Shown here piece by piece: positions 15,595-24,443 of a DNA stretch of 64,000 nucleotides (position 1 is the stretch's first letter; every line of letters starts with the position of its first letter). The DNA comes from Symbiopectobacterium purcellii. GTDB lineage: Bacteria; Pseudomonadota; Gammaproteobacteria; Enterobacterales; Enterobacteriaceae. The notes under the pieces were generated by a model that was given only the letters and a program-made list of their open reading frames with translations, was not told the origin of the DNA and searched no databases. Where the stretch lies: positions 4,030,001-4,094,000 of the forward strand of contig NZ_CP081864.1 in the NCBI RefSeq assembly GCF_019797845.1. The letters run 5' to 3'. A program made the position numbers and the translations under genes.

Positions 15595-16224
15595 TCACAA
15601 ATCCACGACATCGCAGAGCGTTTTAAACAGCAGGTAGCTGGATGTCGCCCCAGGATCCTGATGTCCAATAGCGCGCTCGCCAAGATAGCTGGCACGACCT
15701 TTTGCCGCACGCAGTGGGATGGTGCTTTTCATGCCCTGCTCCGCCGCTTTCAGCGTTTCCGCCAGCGCCGAGGAAAGCGGATCGTCTTGCCGGGCTTTTA
15801 GCGATGCGACAATCGCGCTCAGCGTATCCACCATGGTTTTATCGCCGGGATGTGCCATGCCGCGCGCGATAATGCGTTCCGTCCCTTCCTGATACATATG
15901 GTAGAGATCCGTTACCGTCAGTTCTTCTTTTGCCATGACGGTCTCGGCCGCTTTGATAAAGAAGGTGCCATACAGGGGTCCGCTGGCGCCACCAATGGTA
16001 GAAAGCAGCACCATGCCCGTGTTCTTCATGATGGTGCCGATATCTTTATCCGCCAGCGTTGGCAGCTTCTCTTTGACCTTGCGAAAGCCACGATTCATGT
16101 TCAACCCGTGATCCGCATCGCCGATTTCACGATCCAAATCGGTGAGAAATTCTTGTTTTTTTTCAAATACATCGGCCGCAGCATCCAGCCAGGAGATCAC
16201 TTTACTTTTGGTTACCACCATCAT
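15595..16224 (-). CDS. dhaL: Dihydroxyacetone kinase ADP-binding subunit DhaL
   Basis: A 209-residue protein of the DhaL family. The Mg-ADP binding aspartates are in DREIGDADHGLNMNRGF (residues about 29-45), and the glycine-rich loop is GGASGPLYGTFF. In this PTS-dependent enzyme the bound ADP is a fixed cofactor that DhaM rephosphorylates, and the phosphate then goes to dihydroxyacetone on DhaK, giving dihydroxyacetone phosphate in the cytosol. DhaL, in its unphosphorylated form, also acts as co-activator of DhaR in E. coli. The gene lies 94 bases downstream of dhaK; GAGGTG precedes the start. Confidence 0.95.
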   Translation of the reverse strand: MMVVTKSKVISWLDAAADVFEKKQEFLTDLDREIGDADHGLNMNRGFRKVKEKLPTLADKDIGTIMKNTGMVLLSTIGGASGPLYGTFFIKAAETVMAKEELTVTDLYHMYQEGTERIIARGMAHPGDKTMVDTLSAIVASLKARQDDPLSSALAETLKAAEQGMKSTIPLRAAKGRASYLGERAIGHQDPGATSSYLLFKTLCDVVDL

Positions 16225-16318
16225 CGCACCTCAGTTTTCATCGCATCAGCGCCCGATGCAGACTCTTCCTGCATCTGCGCGCGATCTGCCGCCAACGGCG
16301 GCAGCTTGTCTGACGTCA

Positions 16319-17383
16319 CTACATTTTCCATCTTAACGCCGGTGTACTGACCGGGAAATCCCACAGCGAGAGCATTTCATCATCCGCTTTCAGCACCGTG
16401 ATGGATACACCCTGCATATCAATCGCACTGCAATAGGTGCCGACCAGATTACGGGCAATATTGATGTGCTTCGCTGCCAGAATCTCCGCTACTTTGCGAT
16501 ACACCCCGTACAGCTCAGAGGCTGGCGTCGCGCCCAACCCGTTAACCAGCACAATCACATTGTCGCCCGCATTGAGCGGCGTCGTGGTGCGGGTATCATC
16601 AAACCATTCGCCCTTTTCCCGATCCCATTGACGCAGCGTTCTCACATAAGGGGTGTTATCAAGGATTTCATCCAACATGGCGCTGACAATGGTGTCACCA
16701 TCGGTGTACTTTTCCCGACGGATACCCAGCTCACCGTGAATACCAATACCGAATTCGATTTCATCTTCCGGTAACGAAAAACTGGGCTTACCGGCTGCGG
16801 GCACCGTGCACGAAGAGAGCGCGACGCCAATAGAACGGCCCTGATCGGCAATACGCGTCGCCAACGCTGAGCATTGCTCCAGGCTATATCCCTCTTCTGC
16901 CGCTGCCCCCAGCAGCTTCTCTGCCAGCACAGTGGTGGCAACCCCACGACGACCCGCCGTGTATAAGCTGTCTTTCACCGCGACATCATCGTCAATGACG
17001 GCCACCTGTACGGCAATGCATTCACCGTGCAACAGTTCTGCGGCGGTCTCAAAGTTAAGAATATCCCCGGTGTAGTTTTTGATCAGCAGCAATACGCCAT
17101 TTTCGTTATTGACCTTCTGCACACACTCATACATTTGATCGGGCGTAGGCGAGGTAAAGATATGGCCGGGGCATGCACCATCCAGCATGCCAAAACCAAC
17201 GAAACCAGCATGCATTGGTTTATGCCCAGAGCCCCCGCCGGAGATCAGCGCCACTTTGGGCTTGTCCGATCGTCGGCAAACATAGAAAGGCTCGGTATTC
17301 ACCGTCAATTCGGGGTGGGCGAGTGCGAAACCTTCAAGCTGTTCTCTGATAACATCATCGACTTTGTTGATGAGCTTTTTCAT
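16319..17383 (-). CDS. dhaK: Dihydroxyacetone kinase substrate-binding subunit DhaK
   Basis: About 354 residues from ATG 17383, which has AAGAGGAAGGG just upstream; an earlier in-frame start at 17434 lacks such a site and would add 17 residues not found in the family. The protein binds dihydroxyacetone covalently through His216 in GIGIHGELG. The conserved glycine loop GGGSGHKPMHAGFVG is at about residues 49-63. It works with DhaL and DhaM in the cytosol. The gene follows glpF after about 70 bases in the same operon, which links glycerol uptake with dihydroxyacetone phosphorylation. Confidence 0.95.
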   Translation of the reverse strand: MKKLINKVDDVIREQLEGFALAHPELTVNTEPFYVCRRSDKPKVALISGGGSGHKPMHAGFVGFGMLDGACPGHIFTSPTPDQMYECVQKVNNENGVLLLIKNYTGDILNFETAAELLHGECIAVQVAVIDDDVAVKDSLYTAGRRGVATTVLAEKLLGAAAEEGYSLEQCSALATRIADQGRSIGVALSSCTVPAAGKPSFSLPEDEIEFGIGIHGELGIRREKYTDGDTIVSAMLDEILDNTPYVRTLRQWDREKGEWFDDTRTTTPLNAGDNVIVLVNGLGATPASELYGVYRKVAEILAAKHINIARNLVGTYCSAIDMQGVSITVLKADDEMLSLWDFPVSTPALRWKM

Positions 17384-17455
17384 AACCCTTCCTCTTGATG
17401 CCCGCCCTCTCACTGGAGAAAGGACGATTTCCATGGGTGAGCGGCGTACCGCCCG

Positions 17456-18175
17456 TTAGGCAAAAACCGGTAAAAACTTGTAGCACAGCGCGCCGATACC
17501 ACCACCGATCAACGGACCGACAATCGGCACCCAGGCGTATTCCCAATCGGAATGACCTTTATTTTTGATGGGCAACAAGGCATGCGCAATTCTTGGCCCT
17601 AAATCACGCGCCGGGTTGATGGCATAACCCGTGGGGCCGCCTAACGACAAGCCGATGCTATACACCAGAATCCCCACTGCAAACGGACCAAAACCGGACG
17701 CTATCCCGTTATGCGAATTAAAAATCCCCAGTACGCCAAAGACTAAAACAGCCGTACCGATAATTTCTGTGACCAGGTTCCACCTAAAGTCACGCACCGC
17801 AGGCCCGGTAGAAAACGTCGCCAGTATTAGTCCGGCATCTTCAGTCACGTCGTAGTGCCGTTTGTAAGTAAGATAGACCAGAATCGAACCGAGAAATGCG
17901 CCGATGCATTGAGCAACGACATAGGCCAGCGCCATTGCGCCCGAGATACTGCCGTACAACCACATGCCAAAAGTGACGGCTGGGTTCAGATGCGCTCCGC
18001 TCACCCAGCCTGTGATATAGACGGCGATGGCAACTGCAAATCCCCACCCGGCGGTAATGACGATCCAACCGCTATTGCTCCCTTTGGTCCGTGCTAACAC
18101 CACGTTGGCTACTACACCGTTGCCAAGCAGTATCAGCACCATGGTGCCAATCAATTCTGCAAGAAAAACGTTCAT
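17456..18175 (-). CDS. glpF: Glycerol facilitator, aquaglyceroporin
   Basis: A 239-residue MIP-family channel with two NPA boxes, GAHLNPAVT in the first half and GYAINPARDLGPR in the second. The aspartate after the second NPAR is typical of glycerol channels rather than pure water channels. Six membrane segments are visible. I chose ATG 18175 (MNVFLAELIG) because an upstream in-frame extension to 18301 is charged and not membrane-like. Placed first in an operon with dhaKLM, it supplies glycerol or dihydroxyacetone for the kinase. No glycerol dehydrogenase gene is nearby in this window. Confidence 0.92.
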   Translation of the reverse strand: MNVFLAELIGTMVLILLGNGVVANVVLARTKGSNSGWIVITAGWGFAVAIAVYITGWVSGAHLNPAVTFGMWLYGSISGAMALAYVVAQCIGAFLGSILVYLTYKRHYDVTEDAGLILATFSTGPAVRDFRWNLVTEIIGTAVLVFGVLGIFNSHNGIASGFGPFAVGILVYSIGLSLGGPTGYAINPARDLGPRIAHALLPIKNKGHSDWEYAWVPIVGPLIGGGIGALCYKFLPVFA

Positions 18176-18565
18176 CGCTGTCTCCTTCGTTTTCGGTTGA
18201 GGGGTTACCCACATGACGGAACGAACACGATGAGAGTAGGAAGCCGAATTCATGCTGTAAAAAATATTTTTTTTCAATTCAGGAACATCCTTACGCCGCA
18301 AAAAGCCCCAAAATGAAACATCAATAACGCCGGACGCCCTGTTTTTTGATACCCGTCAAACTGTGACAAAAGTTGTGCCGCACCTCACACTTCGTAGAAG
18401 CGATCAATAAACATATTTAAATTCAACAAATTAAATAAAACCACTCGATTTCTGATAGCACTACGCACGGTTGGCGATGCACATCACAGATTCGACATAA
18501 TATTTCCAAAATGGAACATAAATGCGTTACCTATTTCCTAAAGTGGCGCGATAAAGGAGCAACCG
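18176..18565. promoter_or_regulatory. Divergent control region of glpF-dhaKLM and dhaR
   Basis: This AT-rich region of 390 bases lies between divergent genes and must hold both promoters. The word CCAAAATGAAACAT at 18308-18321 recurs with one change as CCAAAATGGAACAT at 18506-18519, about 200 bases apart, one near each gene. The second copy lies in the near-palindrome TTCCAAAATGGAA. They are candidate sites for DhaR itself or another regulator; which one is not known from sequence. Confidence 0.5.
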
Positions 18566-20548
18566 GTGAAACAGGCTGAATTGAAAACCCTCTGGCACGA
18601 TTTCATCACGCCGGACCCAATACCGTATCCCGATGCCGCCAGCATGGAACACCTCGCGCTAAAGCCCTATGTCACTGAATCTTGGCTGCGTTGCCGGCGA
18701 CAACAGCGTCACGACCATTGGTCAACGCCGCTCTACGCCAAAGGCATTACCTTTAAGTCCCTGTGCCGTAACCGTGCCGATATGATCAATATTGCAGCGC
18801 CGATACTGGAGGATATCTTTGCCTATCTCACTACTGCGGAATGCGCCTTGCTACTGACCGACGAAACCGGGTGTACGTTGAGTTTCCACGCCTCCCCAGC
18901 CATGAGCCAACGGCTGATGACACTGGGCATTGGTGAAGGCATTTACTGGCGTGAAAGCATGATGGGCAATAATGCCGTCACGACGGCACTGCTGTTACAC
19001 GAGCCGGTCAGCTTGCAAGGCTATGAGCATTTCAATCAGCATTTACATCAATTTGCCTGCTTTGCTACGCCGATTTTCGACAGTGACAGCGCAGTGATGG
19101 GTGCGGTTGGGCTGATTCTGCTGAACGACAGCGACACGGTTTCCGCCCTGGCGCTAGTGCATTCTACGGCGCAACAAATCAGCGCAAAATTGCACACGGA
19201 TATGATTTTGGCTGAATCCAACCAACATTTGAGTGAAGTGCACGCCCTGTTGGATGGCGTAGAAGAAGGTGTTCTCGCCTGGGCTCATAAAGGCACCATC
19301 CTCTATCTGAACAAAAATGGCAGCGACCTGCTCAATGTTAAGGGCGAGAAGCTGTTAGGAAAAAACATTCAGGATACGCTGGCCTTACCGCAACGGATTG
19401 CCCATGCTGTCGCGGAAAACCGGGATGTTTACCTGTTCGAAACCGCCGTCGAGTTTCAAGGTGCGTTTATCGCACTGGCGATGTCGCTTAAAATAGTGAA
19501 AGGCGTTGCCAACACCCCCGACCGTTACATCGCCCTGTTGCACCCTATCGATCATATTCGTGAACTGGTGCATCGCCATGGCGGAGCGTATGCCCGCCTG
19601 ACATTTGACGATCTTGACTACGTTGGCACCTCCAGCGCTATCCGGCGTGTGGTTCGCCTTGCACAGCAGGCGGCAAAGGGACGCGGTTCAGTCCTGCTGC
19701 ATGGTGAAGAGGGGCTTGGTAAGGCCTATCTGGCACAGGCGATTCATAACGCCAGCGAGCGTCGGGAGAAGCCCTTTATTACCATCAACTGCCAGGCAAT
19801 ACCGCGCGAGGCCATGGCAAGCGAATTTCTTGGCAACAACGCGCATACCGATAAACCGGTCATTTCCAAATTCGAGTTGGCAAAAGGCGGCACACTGCTG
19901 TTAGAGAATGTCGAATACCTGACACAAGAAGTACAAACCGCGCTGTTACAACTGCTGAAAACCGGGTTGCTCAACAAAGCCAACCAGACGTTGGTACCAC
20001 TGGATGTCAGGCTGATCACCACCACGGATGTGGACATCAATCAGTTTGTTGAGGAAAACCGCTTTCGTCGTCACCTGCTGTATGAGTTGCAATCGTTCGA
20101 CATTCACGTGCCGGCCCTGCGGGAGCGTAGCGAAGATATCCCTGCATTGATCAAACGCTACCTGAAGATCATGAGCCGCGAGATGGGGGAAAATGTGACG
20201 CTTTCTGAAGATGCGCAGCAGCTGCTTATGCGCTATGCCTGGCCAGGAAATAACCGCGAACTGCGCAATGTGCTCGAACGTGCCTATAGCTATAGCAGCG
20301 GAAACCGAATTAAAGTCAAAGACATTCCAGCACCATTGAGTGAAAACATTCTCGAGGCCTCTTCCAGAGAAGCGAGCTTCCATCCGCATTCGTTACAAGA
20401 GATGGAACGGGATGCGCTCATTCAGGCAGCGATTCACTGCCGAGGCAAAGCCTCACAAATGGCTTCATCGTTAAAAATTGGCCGCACATCCCTGTGGCGT
20501 AAACTCAAGCAATTTAATATCCATCTTGCCGATTACAAAGTGGGTTGA
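18566..20548 (+). CDS. dhaR: Dihydroxyacetone kinase operon activator DhaR
   Basis: A 660-residue bacterial enhancer-binding-type regulator with a GAF-like domain (about 60-200), a PAS domain (about 205-320), an AAA+ domain (about 340-560) and a Fis-type helix-turn-helix at the C-terminus (KASQMASSLKIGRTSLWRKL). The Walker A motif is HGEEGLGKA, and the GAFTGA loop needed to contact sigma-54 is absent; the region reads SEFLGNNAHTDKPVI. This is typical of DhaR, which works with sigma-70 and is controlled by DhaL (activator) and DhaK (inhibitor) in E. coli. It is divergent from glpF-dhaKLM. Its last 16 bases overlap the end of the type III island gene on the other strand. Confidence 0.93.
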   Translation: MKQAELKTLWHDFITPDPIPYPDAASMEHLALKPYVTESWLRCRRQQRHDHWSTPLYAKGITFKSLCRNRADMINIAAPILEDIFAYLTTAECALLLTDETGCTLSFHASPAMSQRLMTLGIGEGIYWRESMMGNNAVTTALLLHEPVSLQGYEHFNQHLHQFACFATPIFDSDSAVMGAVGLILLNDSDTVSALALVHSTAQQISAKLHTDMILAESNQHLSEVHALLDGVEEGVLAWAHKGTILYLNKNGSDLLNVKGEKLLGKNIQDTLALPQRIAHAVAENRDVYLFETAVEFQGAFIALAMSLKIVKGVANTPDRYIALLHPIDHIRELVHRHGGAYARLTFDDLDYVGTSSAIRRVVRLAQQAAKGRGSVLLHGEEGLGKAYLAQAIHNASERREKPFITINCQAIPREAMASEFLGNNAHTDKPVISKFELAKGGTLLLENVEYLTQEVQTALLQLLKTGLLNKANQTLVPLDVRLITTTDVDINQFVEENRFRRHLLYELQSFDIHVPALRERSEDIPALIKRYLKIMSREMGENVTLSEDAQQLLMRYAWPGNNRELRNVLERAYSYSSGNRIKVKDIPAPLSENILEASSREASFHPHSLQEMERDALIQAAIHCRGKASQMASSLKIGRTSLWRKLKQFNIHLADYKVG

Positions 20549-20799
20549 CCCCTTTCGGGACAAGACCCACCAACGAAGCGTTTAACAATATCGAGTACCG
20601 TCAGCGTTGCGTCTATCTGCGCTGACGGGATCGTCACCCCGAAGGTCTCAAGCTGCATCAGTAAATCGACCATCTCGACCGAGTCCAGGCCTAACGTGAC
20701 GATGACGCTATCATGCAACCCAATGTGCTCAATCGGGATACCGCTCACCTGATGAATCAATGCTTTCACCTGGCGCTCATTATCGCTCCCGCTTTTCAC
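20533..20799 (-). CDS. iacP: Acyl carrier protein of the type III secretion island
   Basis: An 88-residue acyl carrier protein with the 4'-phosphopantetheine site LGLDSVEMVDLL (Ser40). It is the last gene of the sip operon, the position of iacP in Salmonella SPI-1, just after sipA. IacP is reported to influence effector or translocator function. The C-terminal tail (VGGSCPERGQPTL) is unlike the family end, and its stop codon lies within the antisense of dhaR, which suggests the tail was created at the island junction. It starts five bases after the sipA-like gene. Confidence 0.85.
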   Translation of the reverse strand: MKSGSDNERQVKALIHQVSGIPIEHIGLHDSVIVTLGLDSVEMVDLLMQLETFGVTIPSAQIDATLTVLDIVKRFVGGSCPERGQPTL

Positions 20800-20803
20800 G
20801 CCA

Positions 20804-22711
20804 TTATCCTCGTGACACCTGTGAAGACAGGGTGCGCCTCACGCCAGGCGTGGTGGTCAAGACTCGAGAATTGCGTTTTTCGCTGTATTTCTCTACCAAC
20901 TTCTGAGCATTGCGGCTCAGTTGGTAAAAATCCTGGTGCGATTTCATTTTAAGAAACGCCTCGTTGATATAGACCTGCTGCATATCACTGCGTTCCTCAG
21001 TGCCAACTTCCGCGAGGAATGCTCTATCCAGGAAGTGATCCAACGTTTTGGTGTATACCCCCTCCTCGCGCAGGACCAGTTTATTAATGCTCTCCTGTTC
21101 CTGTTCATTGTCTTGCACTTCATCACTCAGCCAGCGCTTCAGCAATGCCAGATCCACATTGTTGATACCGGATGAGGAACCGCCTACTGAAGAGGCGGTA
21201 TCCGAACGGCCCGCTTCTCCGATCGCAGAAGCATCATCATTTGCCGCAGGCCCCTTTTCAGCCACCACGGCGGAGAGATCGGCCCCAGCGGTACGGTACG
21301 CCTCCAATGAGGCCAGGGGGCTAATATTCTGTGTGGGCGACAGCGTGCCAATCTGGAAATTATCCAGAGGCGATCGCGCGCGCGACATCGGCGATATATC
21401 AGAATTAGCAGAACTCACGGAACTGCTGGTGGAAGCATGCCGCTTTACCTGAACGCGGGGTTCCTGTCGGTGCTGAGCCACTGGCGCGCTGGGCTGCATG
21501 CTATCCGTTTCTATAACAAGAGGCTCTGTTACTGTGGTCAGATTTCCATTAGGCAACGTTGAATACGCGGGTAAATCTTGCATACTGATGCCGTTTAGTC
21601 GTCTAAGCAGTGGGTAGCGGTTGAAAAAATGCTCTGGAGTCTCGCGCCTTTCCCCCATTGCGGCGATCAACCCCTTCAATAATGTAAAGCGTTGATCTTG
21701 ATCGAGCTTATCTGAAGCCAAGAGCTTTTCGGTCATAGAACTCCAGGGATCAGGTGGCGTCGTTGGGGTATTCCCCCCGTACGCTGTCGCCTTGCTGCCA
21801 TAAACGGTAATGTTTCCTGGGGAAGAGGATGACTGTGGTGAGTAATTTCCGTTCACGGTGCCCGTTGAGTCTGACGTTCCCACTGCCTTTTCTGTGGTAC
21901 TTGGCTTTGCCACGCCAGTGGGCGTCTGACGTCGAAGCGCTAATGGAATCGACGCCACGGCATCAAACATTTTCATATAGCCATAGCGGATAATAGCCCC
22001 GCGAATATCCGAGTGATCCTTAATAGCGGATTTTGCCTCTTTGGTGACGCCCATCATCTCGTCATCAAGCACGTTGAGGTACATGCGAATATTGCTATCG
22101 AAAATCTGTTCGATATTCGAGCGCGCCCAGTCATGATCGGTAATTTTATGGTATTCACACCACGCATTGATCGATTGATTGAGCATATGCGCAGTGAGGT
22201 CTGTAACGATATCCTTACTGTAGGTTTCAAGCAGCGGCGCGGCTTCAACCCAAAATTGTTTATCATCGTTGGTAACGTTTTGTAAATGTTTATTCAGGCT
22301 AATGTCAGTGTTGAACTCCTTATCCTCGTTTGTTATTTCAGAACAAAAAAGATCGCAAAGTTTTTGATAACATGCTTTCTCGGAGGAGGTAAAATTACTT
22401 TCCTTTGTGGAAAGCATGCCCAATACACTTTTGAATAGCTCACGGTCTTCGACGGTGGTGTTGGTATTACGCACCGCTTCGGGTAGCGCAGATTGTGACT
22501 GCGTGTGAATGAGTCCGTAGACACACCCAACTTTGTCCGGTGCACGAATGAAATTTTTTACGGCCAGCGAAAGTCCTTCGTTGGTGCAGCCAACCATATT
22601 ATCAGTAATTGTCTCTGCCTTGGGTAGATCACGGTTCATTCGATTATAAATATCAGCCTGAATGTACCGACCAAAACCCGGGCTCACATTTCCAGATGCC
22701 CCAACTGTCAT
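20804..22711 (-). CDS. SipA/IpaA-position secreted effector
   Basis: This 635-residue protein has no signal peptide or membrane segment. The N-terminal 280 residues are helical and acidic. The middle (about 290-540) is rich in Ser, Thr, Pro and Gly and looks disordered (NYSPQSSSSPGNITVYGSKA). The C-terminus ends in a basic helix (LVEKYSEKRNSRV). Position between sipD and iacP is that of sipA in SPI-1, and the length (Salmonella SipA is about 685) fits. SipA binds actin; I could not identify its actin-binding arms here, so sequence-level homology may be weak. The chaperone is probably InvB, encoded upstream in the inv operon. Confidence 0.6.
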   Translation of the reverse strand: MTVGASGNVSPGFGRYIQADIYNRMNRDLPKAETITDNMVGCTNEGLSLAVKNFIRAPDKVGCVYGLIHTQSQSALPEAVRNTNTTVEDRELFKSVLGMLSTKESNFTSSEKACYQKLCDLFCSEITNEDKEFNTDISLNKHLQNVTNDDKQFWVEAAPLLETYSKDIVTDLTAHMLNQSINAWCEYHKITDHDWARSNIEQIFDSNIRMYLNVLDDEMMGVTKEAKSAIKDHSDIRGAIIRYGYMKMFDAVASIPLALRRQTPTGVAKPSTTEKAVGTSDSTGTVNGNYSPQSSSSPGNITVYGSKATAYGGNTPTTPPDPWSSMTEKLLASDKLDQDQRFTLLKGLIAAMGERRETPEHFFNRYPLLRRLNGISMQDLPAYSTLPNGNLTTVTEPLVIETDSMQPSAPVAQHRQEPRVQVKRHASTSSSVSSANSDISPMSRARSPLDNFQIGTLSPTQNISPLASLEAYRTAGADLSAVVAEKGPAANDDASAIGEAGRSDTASSVGGSSSGINNVDLALLKRWLSDEVQDNEQEQESINKLVLREEGVYTKTLDHFLDRAFLAEVGTEERSDMQQVYINEAFLKMKSHQDFYQLSRNAQKLVEKYSEKRNSRVLTTTPGVRRTLSSQVSRG

Positions 22712-22727
22712 AAAGCCTCCACAATAA

Positions 22728-23144
22728 TCAGTAATTAACTAACTTTCTAAAACTAACAACGATATTATTCCTTACTCGCTCTATATGTTTAGCCACCGCG
22801 CGCCAACATCGTGAGCAGGTAATTTCCGCTCTGGGATCAGGTATTCTAGGGCGCATCGCATCCATATGGTCATTGACTAACGGATTATTCGAATAAACCG
22901 GTTGTTCATTAAATATCGGGATTTTTCTAAAATAGCGGATACCGTTCTCTCGTTGATAAATCTCTCTCTGCCTGTCTGTCATTGGAATGTTTTTTATTCT
23001 CTCAACATTCTTCGGCGTGTAATAAACACTTTGATAAACATAATCTTTCACACCCCATAAATTTGATGTTATCGTCCTCGGACTCCTCATCAAATTATAA
23101 TACGGCGTGGGAAGTTCATTACTGTTTTTTAGTCTGAATACCAT
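22728..23144 (-). CDS. Hypothetical basic protein between sipD and the sipA-like gene
   Basis: A 138-residue protein I do not recognise. It is rich in Arg, Asn, Tyr and Pro (LPTPYYNLMRSPRTI, YQRENGIRYFRKIPIFNEQP) with three cysteines, two of them in TCSRCWRAV. There is no signal peptide or membrane helix. It has 28 bases to sipD and 16 to the sipA-like gene, so it is in the operon. In Salmonella SPI-1 sipA follows sipD directly, so this is an extra gene. It is too basic to be a typical secretion chaperone; an effector is possible. The base composition is AT-rich like its neighbours. Confidence 0.65.
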   Translation of the reverse strand: MVFRLKNSNELPTPYYNLMRSPRTITSNLWGVKDYVYQSVYYTPKNVERIKNIPMTDRQREIYQRENGIRYFRKIPIFNEQPVYSNNPLVNDHMDAMRPRIPDPRAEITCSRCWRAVAKHIERVRNNIVVSFRKLVNY

Positions 23145-23172
23145 AGATATTAAAAAAAAGGCTAATTAGATA

Positions 23173-24372
23173 TTAAGACAGTGCTTTTAGAACGTCTCTG
23201 GCACTATCACCTAGCGTACTGATGACGCTACTCAGTACTCTGTTCAAATTATCAAACGTGCTGTTTGACTGACTGTATCGCTGGGCAAAAGATTGCATGT
23301 TACTCTGAAAAGCACTGCTTACAGAATTGAAACTGGCCAGCCAGGCTTGATAGCGTGTAGTAGACACTTCGGTATATGAGCCATCCTCTGTGACTTTCGC
23401 CAACACCACGCTATCATAAGTGTCCTTATTAAAACTGATTTTCCCATCGGTACCGACCTTGAAGGCTGGTTCCAACGTTGCCACCATCTCTTTTTGCTGG
23501 CTGGGGCTCATTTTATCCCAATCAGGCACGCTACCAAGCTGAATCTTGTCAAGATACCCATCTTTAAAAGCCTGATATCCGTATTTTCTCAGATTGGGTT
23601 CATCAAATTTTACTGAATTTGCTTCACTTCCTGAATGTGTAGAATCAGCGGCAACCTTCTGCACAGTTTTATTATACCCATCGTACATCTCAGTGTATTT
23701 CTGCAATAAATTGCCATAGAAATCCACGTAGTTGGTTTTAACGTTTGCGATAACTTTAGTAATTTCTGCCCAGAGATCCGCGTAACTGGTACTCGTTGTA
23801 AACGGTTCACTTGGATTGTCTGCGCTTCTTCGGGCACGAGACTGCGTGGGTGCAGATTCCTCATCAGGAACAGCGGCCTGTGCCTGATAAGCCAAATTTT
23901 CCGATTTCGCTACTGTCGCTTTATTCTTTAATTTATCGTCACGAATCTGCTGTTGAATCTTGTTAAGCTGCGTCTGGATTGCGCACTGTAACGCGGTCAA
24001 CTGCGCTTTTATGTCATCGGGACTTTCTCCCGACAATACATTTTGTTGTTGCGAACGCCGGATTTCATCAACGTACTGTAATAATTTATCACCCGATACC
24101 AGGTTGGAATTCATATCGAAATGGGTGAGCAATTGCTCAATGCTGAGCATTTTCTCATGCATTTCACAGAATGATAATGGCCATTCAATTAGCTTATTCC
24201 CCTCCTTATTATCAGTAATAAGAAATAGCAAAAAAGTTTTCACATCATGCTGCGAATAAGTATCAGAGACATCTGATGTCCCCTGCCAATGCGCCGCTGT
24301 GGTATAAGCGTCTGTATTCACGCGTGGGAATATTGCCGTACAAGCCGGTAAAAGCGGATTTGAAATAGTCAT
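23173..24372 (-). CDS. sipD: Type III needle-tip translocator SipD/IpaD family
   Basis: About 399 residues from ATG 24372 (MTISNPLLP); a GTG at 24444 just after sipC would give 423 but has no obvious site. The C-terminal half carries the IpaD/SipD coiled coil and core (YADLWAEITKVIANVKTNYVD, read in parts, and DKIQLGSVPDWDKMSPSQQK). The C-terminal helix SNSTFDNLNRVLSSVISTL is typical. SipD caps the needle and controls opening of the secretion channel. A stretch of Ala, Ser and basic residues (about 190-205) precedes the core. The gene follows sipC in the order of SPI-1. Confidence 0.85.
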   Translation of the reverse strand: MTISNPLLPACTAIFPRVNTDAYTTAAHWQGTSDVSDTYSQHDVKTFLLFLITDNKEGNKLIEWPLSFCEMHEKMLSIEQLLTHFDMNSNLVSGDKLLQYVDEIRRSQQQNVLSGESPDDIKAQLTALQCAIQTQLNKIQQQIRDDKLKNKATVAKSENLAYQAQAAVPDEESAPTQSRARRSADNPSEPFTTSTSYADLWAEITKVIANVKTNYVDFYGNLLQKYTEMYDGYNKTVQKVAADSTHSGSEANSVKFDEPNLRKYGYQAFKDGYLDKIQLGSVPDWDKMSPSQQKEMVATLEPAFKVGTDGKISFNKDTYDSVVLAKVTEDGSYTEVSTTRYQAWLASFNSVSSAFQSNMQSFAQRYSQSNSTFDNLNRVLSSVISTLGDSARDVLKALS

Positions 24373-24443
24373 TTTTTTCGCCAAAAAGAAAAGGGATAAC
24401 GACTCAATATAAGCTGGGTATCGCCAGGGAATACGCGAATACA

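Noticed and set aside
17384..17434. N-terminal extension of DhaK
   Set aside because: Not found in the family, and the internal ATG has the better ribosome site.
18566..20548. DhaR as a sigma-54-dependent activator
   Set aside because: The GAFTGA loop is missing; DhaR proteins of this type act with sigma-70.
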